Made by a program: the position numbers and the translations under genes. From Henricia sp. BOLD:AAB3569 (lineage: Eukaryota; Echinodermata; Asteroidea; Spinulosida; Echinasteridae), in NCBI GenBank assembly GCA_037783545.1, contig JBBELK010000832.1, forward strand, positions 744,001 through 808,000: a stretch of DNA of 64,000 nt, read 5' to 3'. Each line of letters begins with the position of its first letter. Position 1 is the first letter of the stretch. The notes under the pieces are model-generated. The model searched no databases, had not been told where the DNA came from, and saw only the letters and a program-made list of their open reading frames with translations. Positions 39,579-50,654 of the stretch are shown piece after piece.

Positions 39579-40652
39579 GTAATATGTTTCCATTTTAGCA
39601 TCTGTTTGGGGATTGTAATAATGCCATCTGCATTAGTACATTCATGGAATTTTAATTCTTTTGGTGTTGGCTTCATGATTTAGATTGCTTTGAAGTAAGC
39701 CTGTTGTTTATAAACTCCAATGGCAGTTAAAATTAATACAGTCAAATCTACTTAATTAAGAAGAGGTCCTGATGAGCTCTGCTCGCAGATTACCTTGTTG
39801 AAACGGAGGGAACCCTGTGAACATCCTACATTTAAATCTCACATTTGCCTCAATTTCAAGGTCTTGCCTGAGGGGGTATAGGTACACACTACAAAATGGA
39901 ATCTTATTAAAGGGATTTTTTCACTCAACTGATTTTCAAAAGAAATTAAGGGAAAATGGTGCTTTCATTAACCGGTATATGTATTAATTGAAAAACAAGG
40001 AAATGGTACCTAAAATTGTCCTTGTTATAAAAGAGAATACATTAATGGTACCTTGATTATCAAGGTTTGACTGTATCGTGACATATAAAGCAGTTAATTG
40101 CTGTTCTGCATCTTTATGCATGCTTTATGTGTATGTTGCAACTTGCAAGAAACTTGAAGTTTTTGGAATTTGTTGGTGTTCACTGTTTTCCGAATTCAAA
40201 GTTACAATTTACTTTCATTTGGCAATAGGCCGCATTCGTAAAACGCGTGAGGGCGCCGTCAAGTGGCCCTTAATTGCCCAGCGCTCGTTATGTTCAAACA
40301 CAAAACACGCTACGCACACACGCCTTCCAAATATTTACTTTTAATGGAAATCAGCGTGACTTTTCCCCACATACAGACGTGTAATGATTCCCCACATTTT
40401 AAACTGTCTGCTATGGCCATTTCCCCCTAAATCACCTACATGTGCATGTAGTTCAAGCACCCTTTCGCGTTCAGGAATATGGGCCATTGAGTTCTGTTTT
40501 TGATTTATCAGTTTCAAACCTTTGAAGAGTAATTAAGAATTAAAAGCTAATGCTACTGTGTTTGTTCTATTTTGACTTGAATTGTGTGGTTGTCTTTGCA
40601 TAACACAGTTTATAAAAGACCAATCGAAAGTTATTTTTGAACCTTGTTGTTT

Positions 40653-40864
40653 TAGGGGACGTCCATAAAGTATGAAATGCCAACTTTTTAGACCACCTCC
40701 TGTATGCAAAATTTGTGACGTGATTCACGTGACCCACATACTAGTACTTTAACATTGGGTATATGCATTGGCTCCCCCACCCGGGGGTTGGTTGGGAAGG
40801 GTGGGGGAGCCAATGCATACCCCCACCCCCAAAGTGCATTACATACTTTATGGCCAGCCCCTTA
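40653..40864. mobile_element. MITE copy 2 of the 'GTCCATAAAGTA' family, nested in Harbinger
   Basis: Inverted ends 'ggggacgtccataaagtat' / 'atactttatggccagcccc', and a central 'ccaatgcatacccccacccc' dyad. Confidence 0.7.
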
Positions 40865-41754
40865 TTTCCATAGGGTTTACTTTTTAATAGGGATGGGAAT
40901 TTACTGTTAATTCAAAAACCGGTTTGCACTTTTTTCAAGTGTCGGTTAACTGTGCGGCCAACACCAAGGATTGTTGCTGGTGTTTATAGTATGCATAATA
41001 TGCAAATTGCAATGCACACAATCCCCTAGGCCCCAAAATAATTATTAAACCTTTATCTCCACAGTCAACAATTTACTACGACCCCATATAAATTTATTTC
41101 AATTTCAAGAAGTCATTACAAATAGCTCTCTGAAAACTATTGTAAATTCTTTAAATTTGAGTTTCAGCAAAACCGGTTTTAATTTTCTTTCGGTTAACCG
41201 GTTAAATGTCCCATCCCTACTTTTTGTACAGTACATCGCCTTTATTTTTTTACTCCTTCAAAGCATGGAGGTAGTGTTCAAAGCATGAAAAAGTGGCTCA
41301 ATCTTGTACATGTATATTTTCAATGTGCAAGTGGTAAAATAATTACTTACCGTCATCCCACCCTAAAATTTTTGAATGAAAATTATTAAGCATAATAAAA
41401 ATATGTTTTTAATGTAATAAGAAACACATGTATTTATTTCTTGGCCTTTAATATGTGGGTGGCTTCTAAGTAAATTGTTTGCAAATGATCATCATCTGAT
41501 TGCAAAGTATCTCCAGTATTGAAAACAAATACTATAAATAGAGACTCGCTCATTTCAATAAATATTATCAAAATATTACATGTAAAATACATGTACACAT
41601 GTACATCTATGACAGATACTGAATTTTAATGCCCAAGACCAAATGCATAGTTCCGAGATTGCCCAGTTAACCCCGTCCCTTAGATACTGTTGCTATGTGC
41701 TCACACAACGTACAAAGCAATGGGACTCGGCATGGAAAGCACAGATTTATTGTA

Positions 41755-42290
41755 GTCAGGGAATATTATCCGATATTTGGCAAATCTGGGAACTAAATCC
41801 TTGCCAAATTATTTCTTTACCAAATTGTTATTCAAGGTGTCTTGTAACATCTCCTAAAAAGGGGGGTGCACAGTGGGTCCCTTTGGCCCATGGACTACTT
41901 TGAATTGAATGCGCAGTCATACATGCATGTTAATATATATATTTATATATACGTTTAATCAACAAAAGAGCTAAGCATCACAGTTTGTCATCCAAAAGTC
42001 GATCTGATGCAAAATAAATGTTTACAATTGATTCAGAATCACGAAAAACCTCTCATTTGACCCCCACAAGATGGTTGATATAGTATTTTAATTTTTCAAT
42101 ATTTTCGGATTAATAGTTCCTGGTACCCCAACTTTAAAGAGCTGTCAAGGGTTTTCCTAGGGAGTTGAATTTTAACTTTTTAGGAGATGTTACTAGACAC
42201 ATTGAATAACAATTTGGTGAAGAAATAATTTGGTAAGGATTTAGTTCCCAGATTTCGGCAATATTCCCGGACTATTGGAGAAAACTCAAA
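41755..42290. mobile_element. Inverted-repeat element nested in Harbinger
   Basis: 'ctgggaactaaatccttgcc', 'aattatttctttaccaaatt' and 'gtaacatctcctaaaaag' at 41785-41860 return inverted at 42175-42262. Confidence 0.75.
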
Positions 42291-43204
42291 GGTATTTATG
42301 TTTTAGGGTCGACAGTTACCGTAGCACACACTGAGCGAAGGGCCAGTAATGCAGGTATGACATATATTCATAAAAATGCGCTTTCCTACCTTTGAAACCA
42401 AAATTCACCCGGTCACTGGCGCATACAACATGTACAAACTGTATATGGGCAGAAAATCGCGTGATTGTTTGACCTGTGGGCGCTGTCTGCTAGCTCTGTT
42501 GTGATTGGTCGCGGGTTCGGCTTGATTGACAGGTCGGAAGTATGCATTCATGAAGATATTTAGAAGAAAATAATATCTACTGTGCTTACATGTAGCACTG
42601 ATGAAAACAATAAAAGTGACATGGGGGCAAGCAAATCTGCCTTTTGCTCGGCACATTTTTTCAGTGCTAGTGTGTAGTACTGGTGATATTTTAATGAAAT
42701 TTGGACCCCAAGTTTGTTTGGCTCAAAGCATGGAATTCAACAATAGTGTTTGGATTTGTAATAAATCTTCTTTTTTTCTTGTACCGGTAGACCCAAATTG
42801 TTTAAATAAAAACAGTAGCTAAAAAGCCCAAAATAACTGTTTATGTACACGTATTTACCCAGATGAGATACAAACTAAATGTTACACATTCAAACATTGT
42901 TAATATTGCAGATTACCTTGCTATAACATGTATAACAGGAACCTTGTATTATCGGTAATGAAAACAATGAAGAACAAGGAATTGGGATCCACAATGTCCT
43001 TGTTTTAAGCAAAATGTTGTATTAACACATCTTCCTGCCGCAAGAGTATTTGTTTACCTTTACTGCATTTTAGCAGGACTTGGAACTGAAAGGATTAAAA
43101 CATTGCAAGTTTGAAACTAACAGTCTGCCTTCGGTCTGATAACAATTACTTTTAAGGTTCAGTGGCATATCTCCCCTACTATTTGAATAAGTACACCTGT
43201 ATAA

Positions 43205-43935
43205 TGTATATGGGTCTGTCCACAATAATGGGGTACATTTAAAAAAGTAGTCAATAATTCCTTTCAGATGTCTTTAGTTTATCTCAGAATTAAAGAAATG
43301 TCCTTGTTTAGTTCTCAGGAGATAACTTTTGCCCAAAAAGGTAAGAAATTGCTGCCACAACATACATTTTTGAAAAGCAAGTGCACAAATTTTCCTATTA
43401 CGTAGGTAACGTGGACAGACAGTTTTGTGACATTTTTTTCCGTCTTTGTTACATGCGTAATAGGAAAAATTGTGCACGAGGTTTTCACAAATGTATGTTG
43501 TAGGACCAGTGTGAAGTTGGTTACTTATTCGACGTTCGACATTCAATATTCAATAAGGAGCTGTTACTTATTCGACATACAAATGCACAGAACATTTTAT
43601 TTCAAAGGGTCAAATTCCCCACCCTGGGGCATGAAAGACGTGACCAAACCCCCACCTAGGGAATGGGGCAACGCGGGGGGGAGGGGGTGGGGACCAATTG
43701 GTGCATAAGTAACAGCTCCTTATTGAATGTTGAATAAGTAACAGCTCCTTATTGAATATTGAACGTCGAACGTTGAATAAGTAACCAACTTCACACCGGT
43801 TGTTGTAGGACTATTTTTCTTACTCCTTGGTGAACAAGTTATTTGCTCAGTTTAGCTTGATAATTTAAAGATAAAATTAAGACATTTGAAGTGAATGTTA
43901 CAGAAATGTACCCCATTACTGTGGACAGACCCATA
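43205..43935. mobile_element. MITE with TATGGGTCTGTCCAC ends containing a second nested MITE
   Basis: Outer ends 'atgggtctgtccacaataat' and 'attactgtggacagacccat' with 'ggggtacatt' inside. Between 43508 and 43797 a second inverted-repeat element ('gaagttggttacttattcga') is inserted, itself containing direct 'taagtaacagctccttattg' repeats and a C/G-rich centre. TA borders on the outer element. Confidence 0.8.
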
Positions 43936-44144
43936 TTGTCTCTACATGGTCACGTTCAAATGACCCCACTTCCTACAAATTGTCACATGCATCAGGATTT
44001 TAAGCGTATTTTTTTGTGACGCGCATCGGTTGGCCGTATTTCGAACAAAATTCGAGATGAACTTAACGCAAGAGGCAGCAACTTTTTTTGGGGGGGCGAG
44101 GGGTGGTTTCTCGATTTTTACTGTGTACATTTATGTTAATTAGG

Positions 44145-44402
44145 TTTTGTTTTGCCCTTAGCCAACGCATATCAGCACTAGTATACTCAGTGCCTTCCCG
44201 AGAAGCTAAACCAATTACTGATTAATTCCCTGTTGCTAAATGATTCAAGCCGGCCATTCAACACCAGCTAGCTCGGTGGTCGAGTTTGCAGGAGGTCGTG
44301 GGTTCAAATCCCTCTATGAAGTTTATCATAGTGTCTCGGGAAGGCACTGAGTATACAGTGCTGATATGCGTCGGGTAAGGGCAAAACAAACCCTAATTAA
44401 CC
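44145..44402 (+). repeat. Hairpin element with a tRNA-like (family C SINE) centre
   Basis: Arms 'ttaattaggttttgttttgc', 'gcatatcagcac' and 'actcagtgccttcccgaga' appear in inverse on the right. The loop holds A-box-like TAGCTCGGTGGTCGAG and B-box GGTTCAAATCCC. It could be a SINE flanked by its own inverted copy, or a MITE that captured a SINE. Confidence 0.65.
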
Positions 44403-44578
44403 TTCATTCTCCCCGACGCAAGCTAAACCAATTACTGATGTGTACATTTAGTATGGTATCTTTTTGTTGCAATTTGTGTGAAGTTGGCTCAATTTTTTGA
44501 TAAAATTCCTGGATTATAACCCCATTGCCACCATTATAGCCCTATTGCCACCATTAATTGATCCGAACTAGAAGTTAA

Positions 44579-47500
44579 TTAGAAGTAATCATGTTCACGA
44601 AGGTACTGGGGTTGATCCAGTGGTGCAGATATCTGTGCAGCAATTCTAGCTCTTAATGGTTCTCCAGATTCCTGTCTTGGCACAGCAGGCTGGTCATCAA
44701 TGGGAAGATCTGCCTCGGCTATTTCCTCCACTTCCTCTCCCCATTCATCCCCGGCCATTATGCAGATGTTATGCATAATGGCACAAGCTGCAGCAACATC
44801 TGGAGCTATAACTGGTGAAATCTAAAATATAAACATTATTAAAATATATGTCAATTTTTCTTTTGTCCGGATACCAAATGATTATTAAAACTCCAATTCT
44901 AATCAATGATTCACAGTTATCACACTATGAACATCTAACAATGGAAATTGGGCACACACCATTGTTACTAACAATGAACATGTACATGTTTTTGCTCATA
45001 GTGTCAATGCTAATTTCTGTGGGGTAGAAGGAGCACACGTGTGAGAGCAGAATGGGGGAAACGCATAGTCACCTATCAGTGGCAAAATAGTTAACGAAGC
45101 AAGGAGTTATCGATATGAAAAGTAGGTACACGCGGAAGTAAAGGGGGCGGTGGGGAAGGGGTCAAAGCCAATGCATGCCCAAACTAATTTTGTATGACAT
45201 CATAGACTTTGCACAATTTTGCGTACCGGGAGAGGGGGGTGGTGGTCTAAAAAGTTGACACTTCATGCACAATTACTTTATGGACGGCCCCTTTAACAAG
45301 ACTATGCTCGTTGATCATAGAATTCTCTGTTAAAACTCAAAAGTTCGGTATATTTTTGTCAAAATTTTCGAAATGCAATAGATAGACTGGCAGTAATAGT
45401 GCCCGGGCCCCGCTTGCATTTAACTTAGTGCTTTATGACACCATGTTTTCCCATTTATAGCACATTCATTTTAACATTCGTATACATTATTGTACATATT
45501 TCCAACTTTACAACAGCACATCAGTGTTCTACACTGCCGCCCGGACAAAAAACTTATCCACCTGAACAAAAAAATAATAAATTTCTCCGCTAAAACACTA
45601 TGAAAGTACAGCCCAGTCAGAACACTGCACATGTATTTAATTTTACATAAAGATGAGTCTTTCCACGCTAAAGGGGGCATTTTGGCAACACAAACCATAT
45701 TTTCCAGAAAATACCTTTGTCTGGTCTCAAAATGAAATAAATAAGTTTCAGTTGTTCTGAAGAGATAACTTAGGCCCAAAAAGGGTTACAAATAGTGTGA
45801 CAACAAATTTACAATATATGCTCGTAACCGGGATGGCCTAAAATGTAAAAACTAAGTGTCCATCCCAGTTACAAGCGTGTATTGGAATTTTGTACACAGG
45901 GTTTTAGAAAGGCATGTTGTCACACTATTTGTAACCGTTTTTGGACCTAAGTTATATCTTTAGAAAAAGTTAAACCTATTTCTTTTATTTTGAGACCAGA
46001 CAAAGGTACGATATTTCCTCGAAAATATGGTCTGTGTTGCCAAAATGCCCCCTTTACTGTGGAAAGACCAAGATACCACTGCCTTGTTTTTCACAAACAT
46101 ATCAATTTACCTCCAGTGTCTTAGTGAACACACTCCTCCATCTGGTTTTCATTCTTCCGAATGCTCTCTCTATTATAGTGCGGGCACTGCTGAGGTGGTA
46201 GTTGAACCTTGCCTTGACAGGATTGTTTTCTGCTTGTTTGTATGGGGTCAGTATTGTCAGAGGTCGTATAGAGCAAGGGTAAGCCGAGTCCCCGATTATG
46301 TAAAAGCCTGGAGGTGGATATGCATTCTGTCTATACAGGGGGCTGCATTTCAACACACGCGAGTCATGCACTGAACCTGGGTAGCCTGAAAAGATATCTA
46401 GAAAGACGCCTTTGCTGTCGCATACAGCCTGCAGGTTTATTGAGTAAAAGAGTTTATGGTTGATATAATCTTCTCTCTGGTCATCTCGAGGCATGATCTT
46501 AATGTGTGTGCCATCAATACTTCCCACAGCCTTGTCAATATAATTTGTCTTTGACAATTGGCTGAAGCCATGTGCAATGTTCAGGCACTCATGTTCCGTG
46601 GGTAACTTGATGACAGTCTTGATGATATTGAGCACTTTCTTCAATACACTGTGGACAATGTCACACACAGTGGATCGTGGTACCCCTATCGCTGCTGACA
46701 CAACCCTGTATGCAGCTCCACAGGCCAACCAGAAGAGAAAGCACAAGAGCTGAATCTCTTCATCCCAGCCGTGATGAATGTTAGTGGAGATAAGTGTCTT
46801 CAGTTTATGAAAAGCACCTTCATTCAAACGGAAATGTTTCTTCAGTTGATCAGGATCATGTAATGCCTCCAGAAGCAGTTCTACTTTTAGTTGGCAATAC
46901 GGTCCTCTTGGAATATCCTGAAAAGGAATTTTTTTAAAAGGGAAATTATACAGGCCTGGGGGAAGGGCCTAAATAAAATGGGAGATCTATGTGACCAGGG
47001 TCCAATTTCATAAAGCCCATTTAGAAACATTCCTAAATTTAATTTTATTGTTCCTAAATCCACTTAAGAATGTTTTTAACTTTTGTGAAATAGGACCCAG
47101 GACCAACTTAGACCCTGACCTGTATTTGAACTCAAGCTTGACCAAGTCAGTCCAAATCATTTTGTTATCTGAAATAAGTCTTCCTCTACTTGGGTCTCAA
47201 GTCAAGTCAAACTGCCTTCGGGTCCTTCCATGTCAAATCCGACTATCTCAGATTTTGATAAAACTTGGCACACTCATTTCAAGTGCAAGTGTCAATGATT
47301 GTGCCTGTGATCTTTGGCAGCTCGTAAGTTTGCTTTAGACCGAGAAAAATATTCTTTGCGAGGTGAGATACATTTCAAATGCTCAAAATTATTTTAAGCG
47401 GTAGAAATGATTTGTTTTACATTCTCAGAATTTCATTTCAAGTGCAAGTGTCATCCTGTGCCCTAACTGAATGCAGTATTTTAAGAAAATGCTGGTTTTT

Positions 47501-48371
47501 TTTTAAGGCGACATTTGTGATAAAAGTGAATGTGGAAAGTATACCTAGAATTGGATTATCTGTTAACTCAAGGAGGTAATTTCCTTAAAATCTTTGCTAA
47601 ATCATGTAGGCTATACGAAAAAAATACCCAAATTTATAATTCAAGATGAATTTTGTCAAGAGTAGGCTTTTGAATCGAGTAGGCTGATACAGAGATACAT
47701 ATAACATGTATAACATTTTGGCATCTATACCAAATCAGACATGTCAGACCCGTAAGGGGCCTCAATAAACCTACCACTGGTCATGCCGGTAGGTTTACCG
47801 AGACCTGTTTACGGGTCTAAAACAAAATTTACAATAAAAAACTTATCAATAAAAAACAAAACCCCAAATTTCGAACACTCAGTTTTACTTATGTTTTTCT
47901 TCAAAGACATAGGCCTATGAAGTATGATGACATCAAATGCTACCTGATTACTTTCAATGATGTAGGCGTATAAAAAAGGGGAAACATTAAGGCACTTAAT
48001 TTCGGCAAGTCTAGGCCCCCTACCAGTCGACGAAATCTCACCTTATGGACAAGTTACAAAAAAAAGAAGGCACAAATTGAAAGATCGGAAAAGTAGACCT
48101 ATTACACAAAACTAAACAGGCCTAGGCCTACACATTTTCAGAGCCCACCCTAGCCCAGGGGCCTAGCCTATATGATTAGCCTACGACCGACGACGACTAC
48201 GGGCCTAGGTGTAAATTTACTTACAGTTACATGCGCTGGTGGTGCGATCTGTCTTTGTAGTTGACCTAATAAATTTAAAACCTGGACCTTTCTTTGTGCG
48301 ATAAGTCTGAGATTGTTCTTATTAATCTGTAGAGCTGTTAAAAAACTTGGTATTAGTAATTCCTCATTCAT
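44579..48371 (-). CDS. Harbinger DDE transposase (HARBI1-like), apparently intact, 3 exons
   Basis: Exons 48371-48225, 46917-46111 and 44821-44579; all GT..AG, all phase 0, giving 398 residues without internal stops (human HARBI1 is 349). After a basic N-terminus there is a helix-turn-helix (GVPRSTVCDIVHSVLKK, about residues 107-123). The DDE nuclease domain has D184 (VGSIDGTHIKI), D249 (IIGDSAYP) and E299 (RTIIERAFGRMK), with the family's GYPGSVHDSRVL block between. The C-terminus contains AAACAIMHNICI, as in HARBI1 relatives. Start: the first ATG in frame in exon 1. It is expected to cut and paste the element in the nucleus together with the Myb-like protein. Intron 2 contains two MITEs and a repeat (44925-46072). 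Whether it is active or domesticated is not shown, but terminal repeats and partner gene argue for a recent transposon. Confidence 0.92.
44925..45004. mobile_element. 80-bp mini-MITE (copy 2) with ACACTATGA ends
   Basis: Ends ACACTATGAACATC and GCTCATAGTGT, with an internal 'gttactaacaatgaacatgt' dyad. It is the inverse of the insert inside the SINE at 10403-10489. Confidence 0.7.
45650..46072. mobile_element. MITE, ~420 bp, 'GTCTTTCCACAGTAAAGGGGGCATTTTGG' type ends, in the transposase intron
   Basis: Left 'gagtctttccacgctaaagg', right 'cctttactgtggaaagacca'. Inverted inner arms share 'acaaaccatattttc' and 'gtctggtctcaaaat' and a 'caaatagtgtgacaaca' block. The terminus resembles that of 43205-43935. 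Confidence 0.8.
46996..47100. mobile_element. Short MITE, 'GGGTCCAATTTCATAAAG' ends
   Basis: Inverted ends and 'cattcctaaatttaa..' / 'aaatccacttaagaatg' arms over about 105 bp. Similar ends to 27608-27865. Confidence 0.65.
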
Positions 48372-49376
48372 CCCGCGGCCCGACACACATGAAGCGAGCG
48401 AGTTATTTTGACGAGCAGACGATTTGCAGCATAGCAAAGGGTATGTAGCCAGGGTAACGTTTTCACTCACGCTTGAGGGCGCCAAGTGCACTTATTGCGC
48501 AGACTCGAGTCACAGCCGTTTTGTCCGAATAGTTGTGGCTTGAGCGACCAAAGACGTACTTGCAGCCACAGACGCAGCCACAGATGCAGCCACAGCCAAA
48601 GCCAATGAATTCGGACACGGCCACAGTCTTTGGAATCTCTTCACCTGTCACGTGAGACCAGGGACTTTGACCTGAACATACATATTCAAACAAAGGTCAT
48701 TTTGGAATCGCCCAATCGCAAAGATGATATCATTGCTCATGAATAATGATGCAAGACTGGTGACATACTCTTACGGATATGGACGTACGGAAGCGCACTG
48801 TACGCCCTACGAATGTACCGATGTGCTCCCCAAGTCGGCAGCGTAAAACGTTCGTCGTTGGACTTTTTTAGGTTTGCTTCTATAGATTTCTGAGTATAAA
48901 ATAATGACCGCCAGAAGCAGGGGCTAATCAAAATTAGGAGAGACGAAGGACATATATTCGAAGGACATTTTACAAAATTAAAAAAATTCGAACCGTGTCC
49001 GGAAACTGGGCCATGCAGCAACGATAAATGTTTTCCTTCCTGTTGATTTAACCTTGCTCTATGATTTAACGAGTAAGAATTTACAAGTCGGACATCACTA
49101 TTCCTTGACAAAATTACTAAATAACCAATGTTAGCCGTCATTAGGTGCAGATCTGATAGAAAAACAAATTTGGCAGGAAGAAATGATCGACGATTATATT
49201 TTAATTTGGACAAAAGTTAGTAAGTAGGCCTAGATGAAGTTGACTTGTAAATTCTTTCCTTTTTCATATAAAATAATACCATTGGATTAAAAGGGTTCAG
49301 AAGTTGATCATAATTGTTTCTTTAAAAACAAAATGACTCGGCTAGCATTGTAATATGTGCAGATTTGATGGGAAAA

Positions 49377-49521
49377 AATAGACCCCTTGCACAGCGGCCA
49401 TGACAGAAGGCATCACCTGGTCACATTGCATCATGCACGAGTATGCACTTGATGGATCTATTGTCACACATTTAAATATAAAAACCTGCCCTCTGTCATG
49501 GCCGCCGTGCAAGGGGTCTAT
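49377..49521. mobile_element. MITE copy 2, 'ATAGACCCCTTGCACAGCGG' ends
   Basis: Left 'atagaccccttgcacagcgg', right 'cgccgtgcaaggggtctat', inner 'ccatgacag' arms. TA at the borders. Relative at 25318-25460. Confidence 0.85.
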
Positions 49522-49562
49522 ATCAAGTGGCAAAAATTTAAGATTTTGGGAAAAAACACATT

Positions 49563-49790
49563 TGTTCAGCCTGTCTCATATGTTTTGCACACAAGGTCTG
49601 AAGCCATGATCACCTTCTCAATTCTTTCGGGTACTGGTACCTTATTATGAGAAATTGCCAACTATTTTGTTGATGACAATTTGCAAATAAATTATTTACC
49701 ATTTATTCAACACAAAAACCATGCATTTGTTCAGCCTGTCTCGCATGTTTTGCACACAAGGTCTGAAGCCATGATCCGGTACCTTCGTGC
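49563..49790 (+). repeat. Two direct copies of a dispersed 'cacaaggtctgaagccatgatc' repeat
   Basis: 'cagcctgtctcatatgtttt' + 'gcacacaaggtctgaagcc' at 49568 recurs at 49733, 52090, 8745, 2430 and 38445 (partial), and inverted at about 11405-11465. Both 49-kb copies are followed by 'gagaaattgcc' and 'caaccatgcat'-like strings, suggesting a ~170-bp tandem duplication. Confidence 0.6.
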
Positions 49791-50262
49791 GAGAAATTGC
49801 CCGATAGTTTTTTGTTTTTTTTGTTGACAATTTGCAAATGAATTATTTACCATTTATTCAACACAAAAACCATGCATGTATTTTAAAGGGTTTTGAATTA
49901 TGGCCGAGTGAAATTTTAAAAGGCATACTATAGTTCTGTAATGCGTTTGGTACCATTTTTGAAAGTTTACCAATCATGTCTTTAAACCTAAGGAATGAAA
50001 GCAATGATTGAAAGATAGGGCATAAACATTTTCTTAAGGCACTCTTATGAATTTACTTGTCTTTCCAAAAAAATAATTGTCCCAAGCACTGATGACTATA
50101 CATGTAAAGAATAAACAAAAACTTGGAGGTCAGAGTACAATTGTTATGTACAGTAGCATTTATTTCGTGTAGTTGGAGGCATGCTTCCCAGTGGACTCAA
50201 GCTGTCAAATTTTGTTTACATGTACGCTTTTCTATATAGGAGCAGGGGTTGATATCACAAAG

Positions 50263-50362
50263 AATTGTGACGTGTCGCAAAAGTATCCAAATCCATCGGA
50301 ACTCGCTGAACCCGTTGCGAGATGTGATGGATTTGGTATACTTGTGACACGTCGCAAGTCTT
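50263..50362. repeat. ~100-bp inverted repeat
   Basis: 'gacgtgtcgcaaaagtatcc' + 'aaatccatc' faces 'gatggatttggtatacttgt' + 'gacacgtcgc'. Probable short MITE. Confidence 0.7.
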
Positions 50363-50654
50363 TGACCCCATGGCCCAAATTCATTCTGCTCTTTAAGTTT
50401 AAGCAGGAATATACATGTACATGTACCTTTATAGCTCAGAAAAATGAACTTTCAAAATCCACTAGCTAATCTCATGACATCAGTAAGCCAAGCATCACCA
50501 TGAAATTGGGCACTTTGCTCAAAATTTCAACATGTAGGTTCATTCATGATTATTAAAGAACTGTCCTAGTTACATGTGCATCTGCATGGAAGTTGTACCT
50601 TTCAATTAGGCCTCCATGTTATGTGAATACACCATGGAGTGTACATGTACTTAC

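Larger units (their letters stand above)
37153..48623. mobile_element. Autonomous-type Harbinger (PIF/Harbinger) transposon, ~11.5 kb
   Basis: The ends share GCCGTGTCCGAA (37153-37164 and, inverted, 48610-48621). Subterminal 'gctgtggctgcgtct' repeats occur on both sides (37170-37185; 48545-48600 inverted). A CAG triplet flanks the element (37150-37152 and 48624-48626), fitting the 3-bp CWG target site of animal Harbingers. The right end has two extra bases (CA). The interior holds the transposase (minus, 48371 to 44579) and the Myb/SANT-like protein (plus, from 37365), converging. It is unusually long for the superfamily because at least eight MITE or SINE-like elements are nested inside. The paralogous host sequence at 52.79-53.06 kb lacks the insert. 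Confidence 0.87.

Noticed and set aside
43075..43140. Fourth exon of the Harbinger Myb-like gene (acceptor TTTTAG, DLELKGLKHCKF...)
   Set aside because: The phase fits but the peptide does not resemble the expected continuation, and it lies 3.5 kb away across repeats; not reported as CDS.
48737..49213. 158-codon minus-strand open frame
   Set aside because: No splice signals, no recognisable motif and composition like the surrounding DNA; most likely chance.
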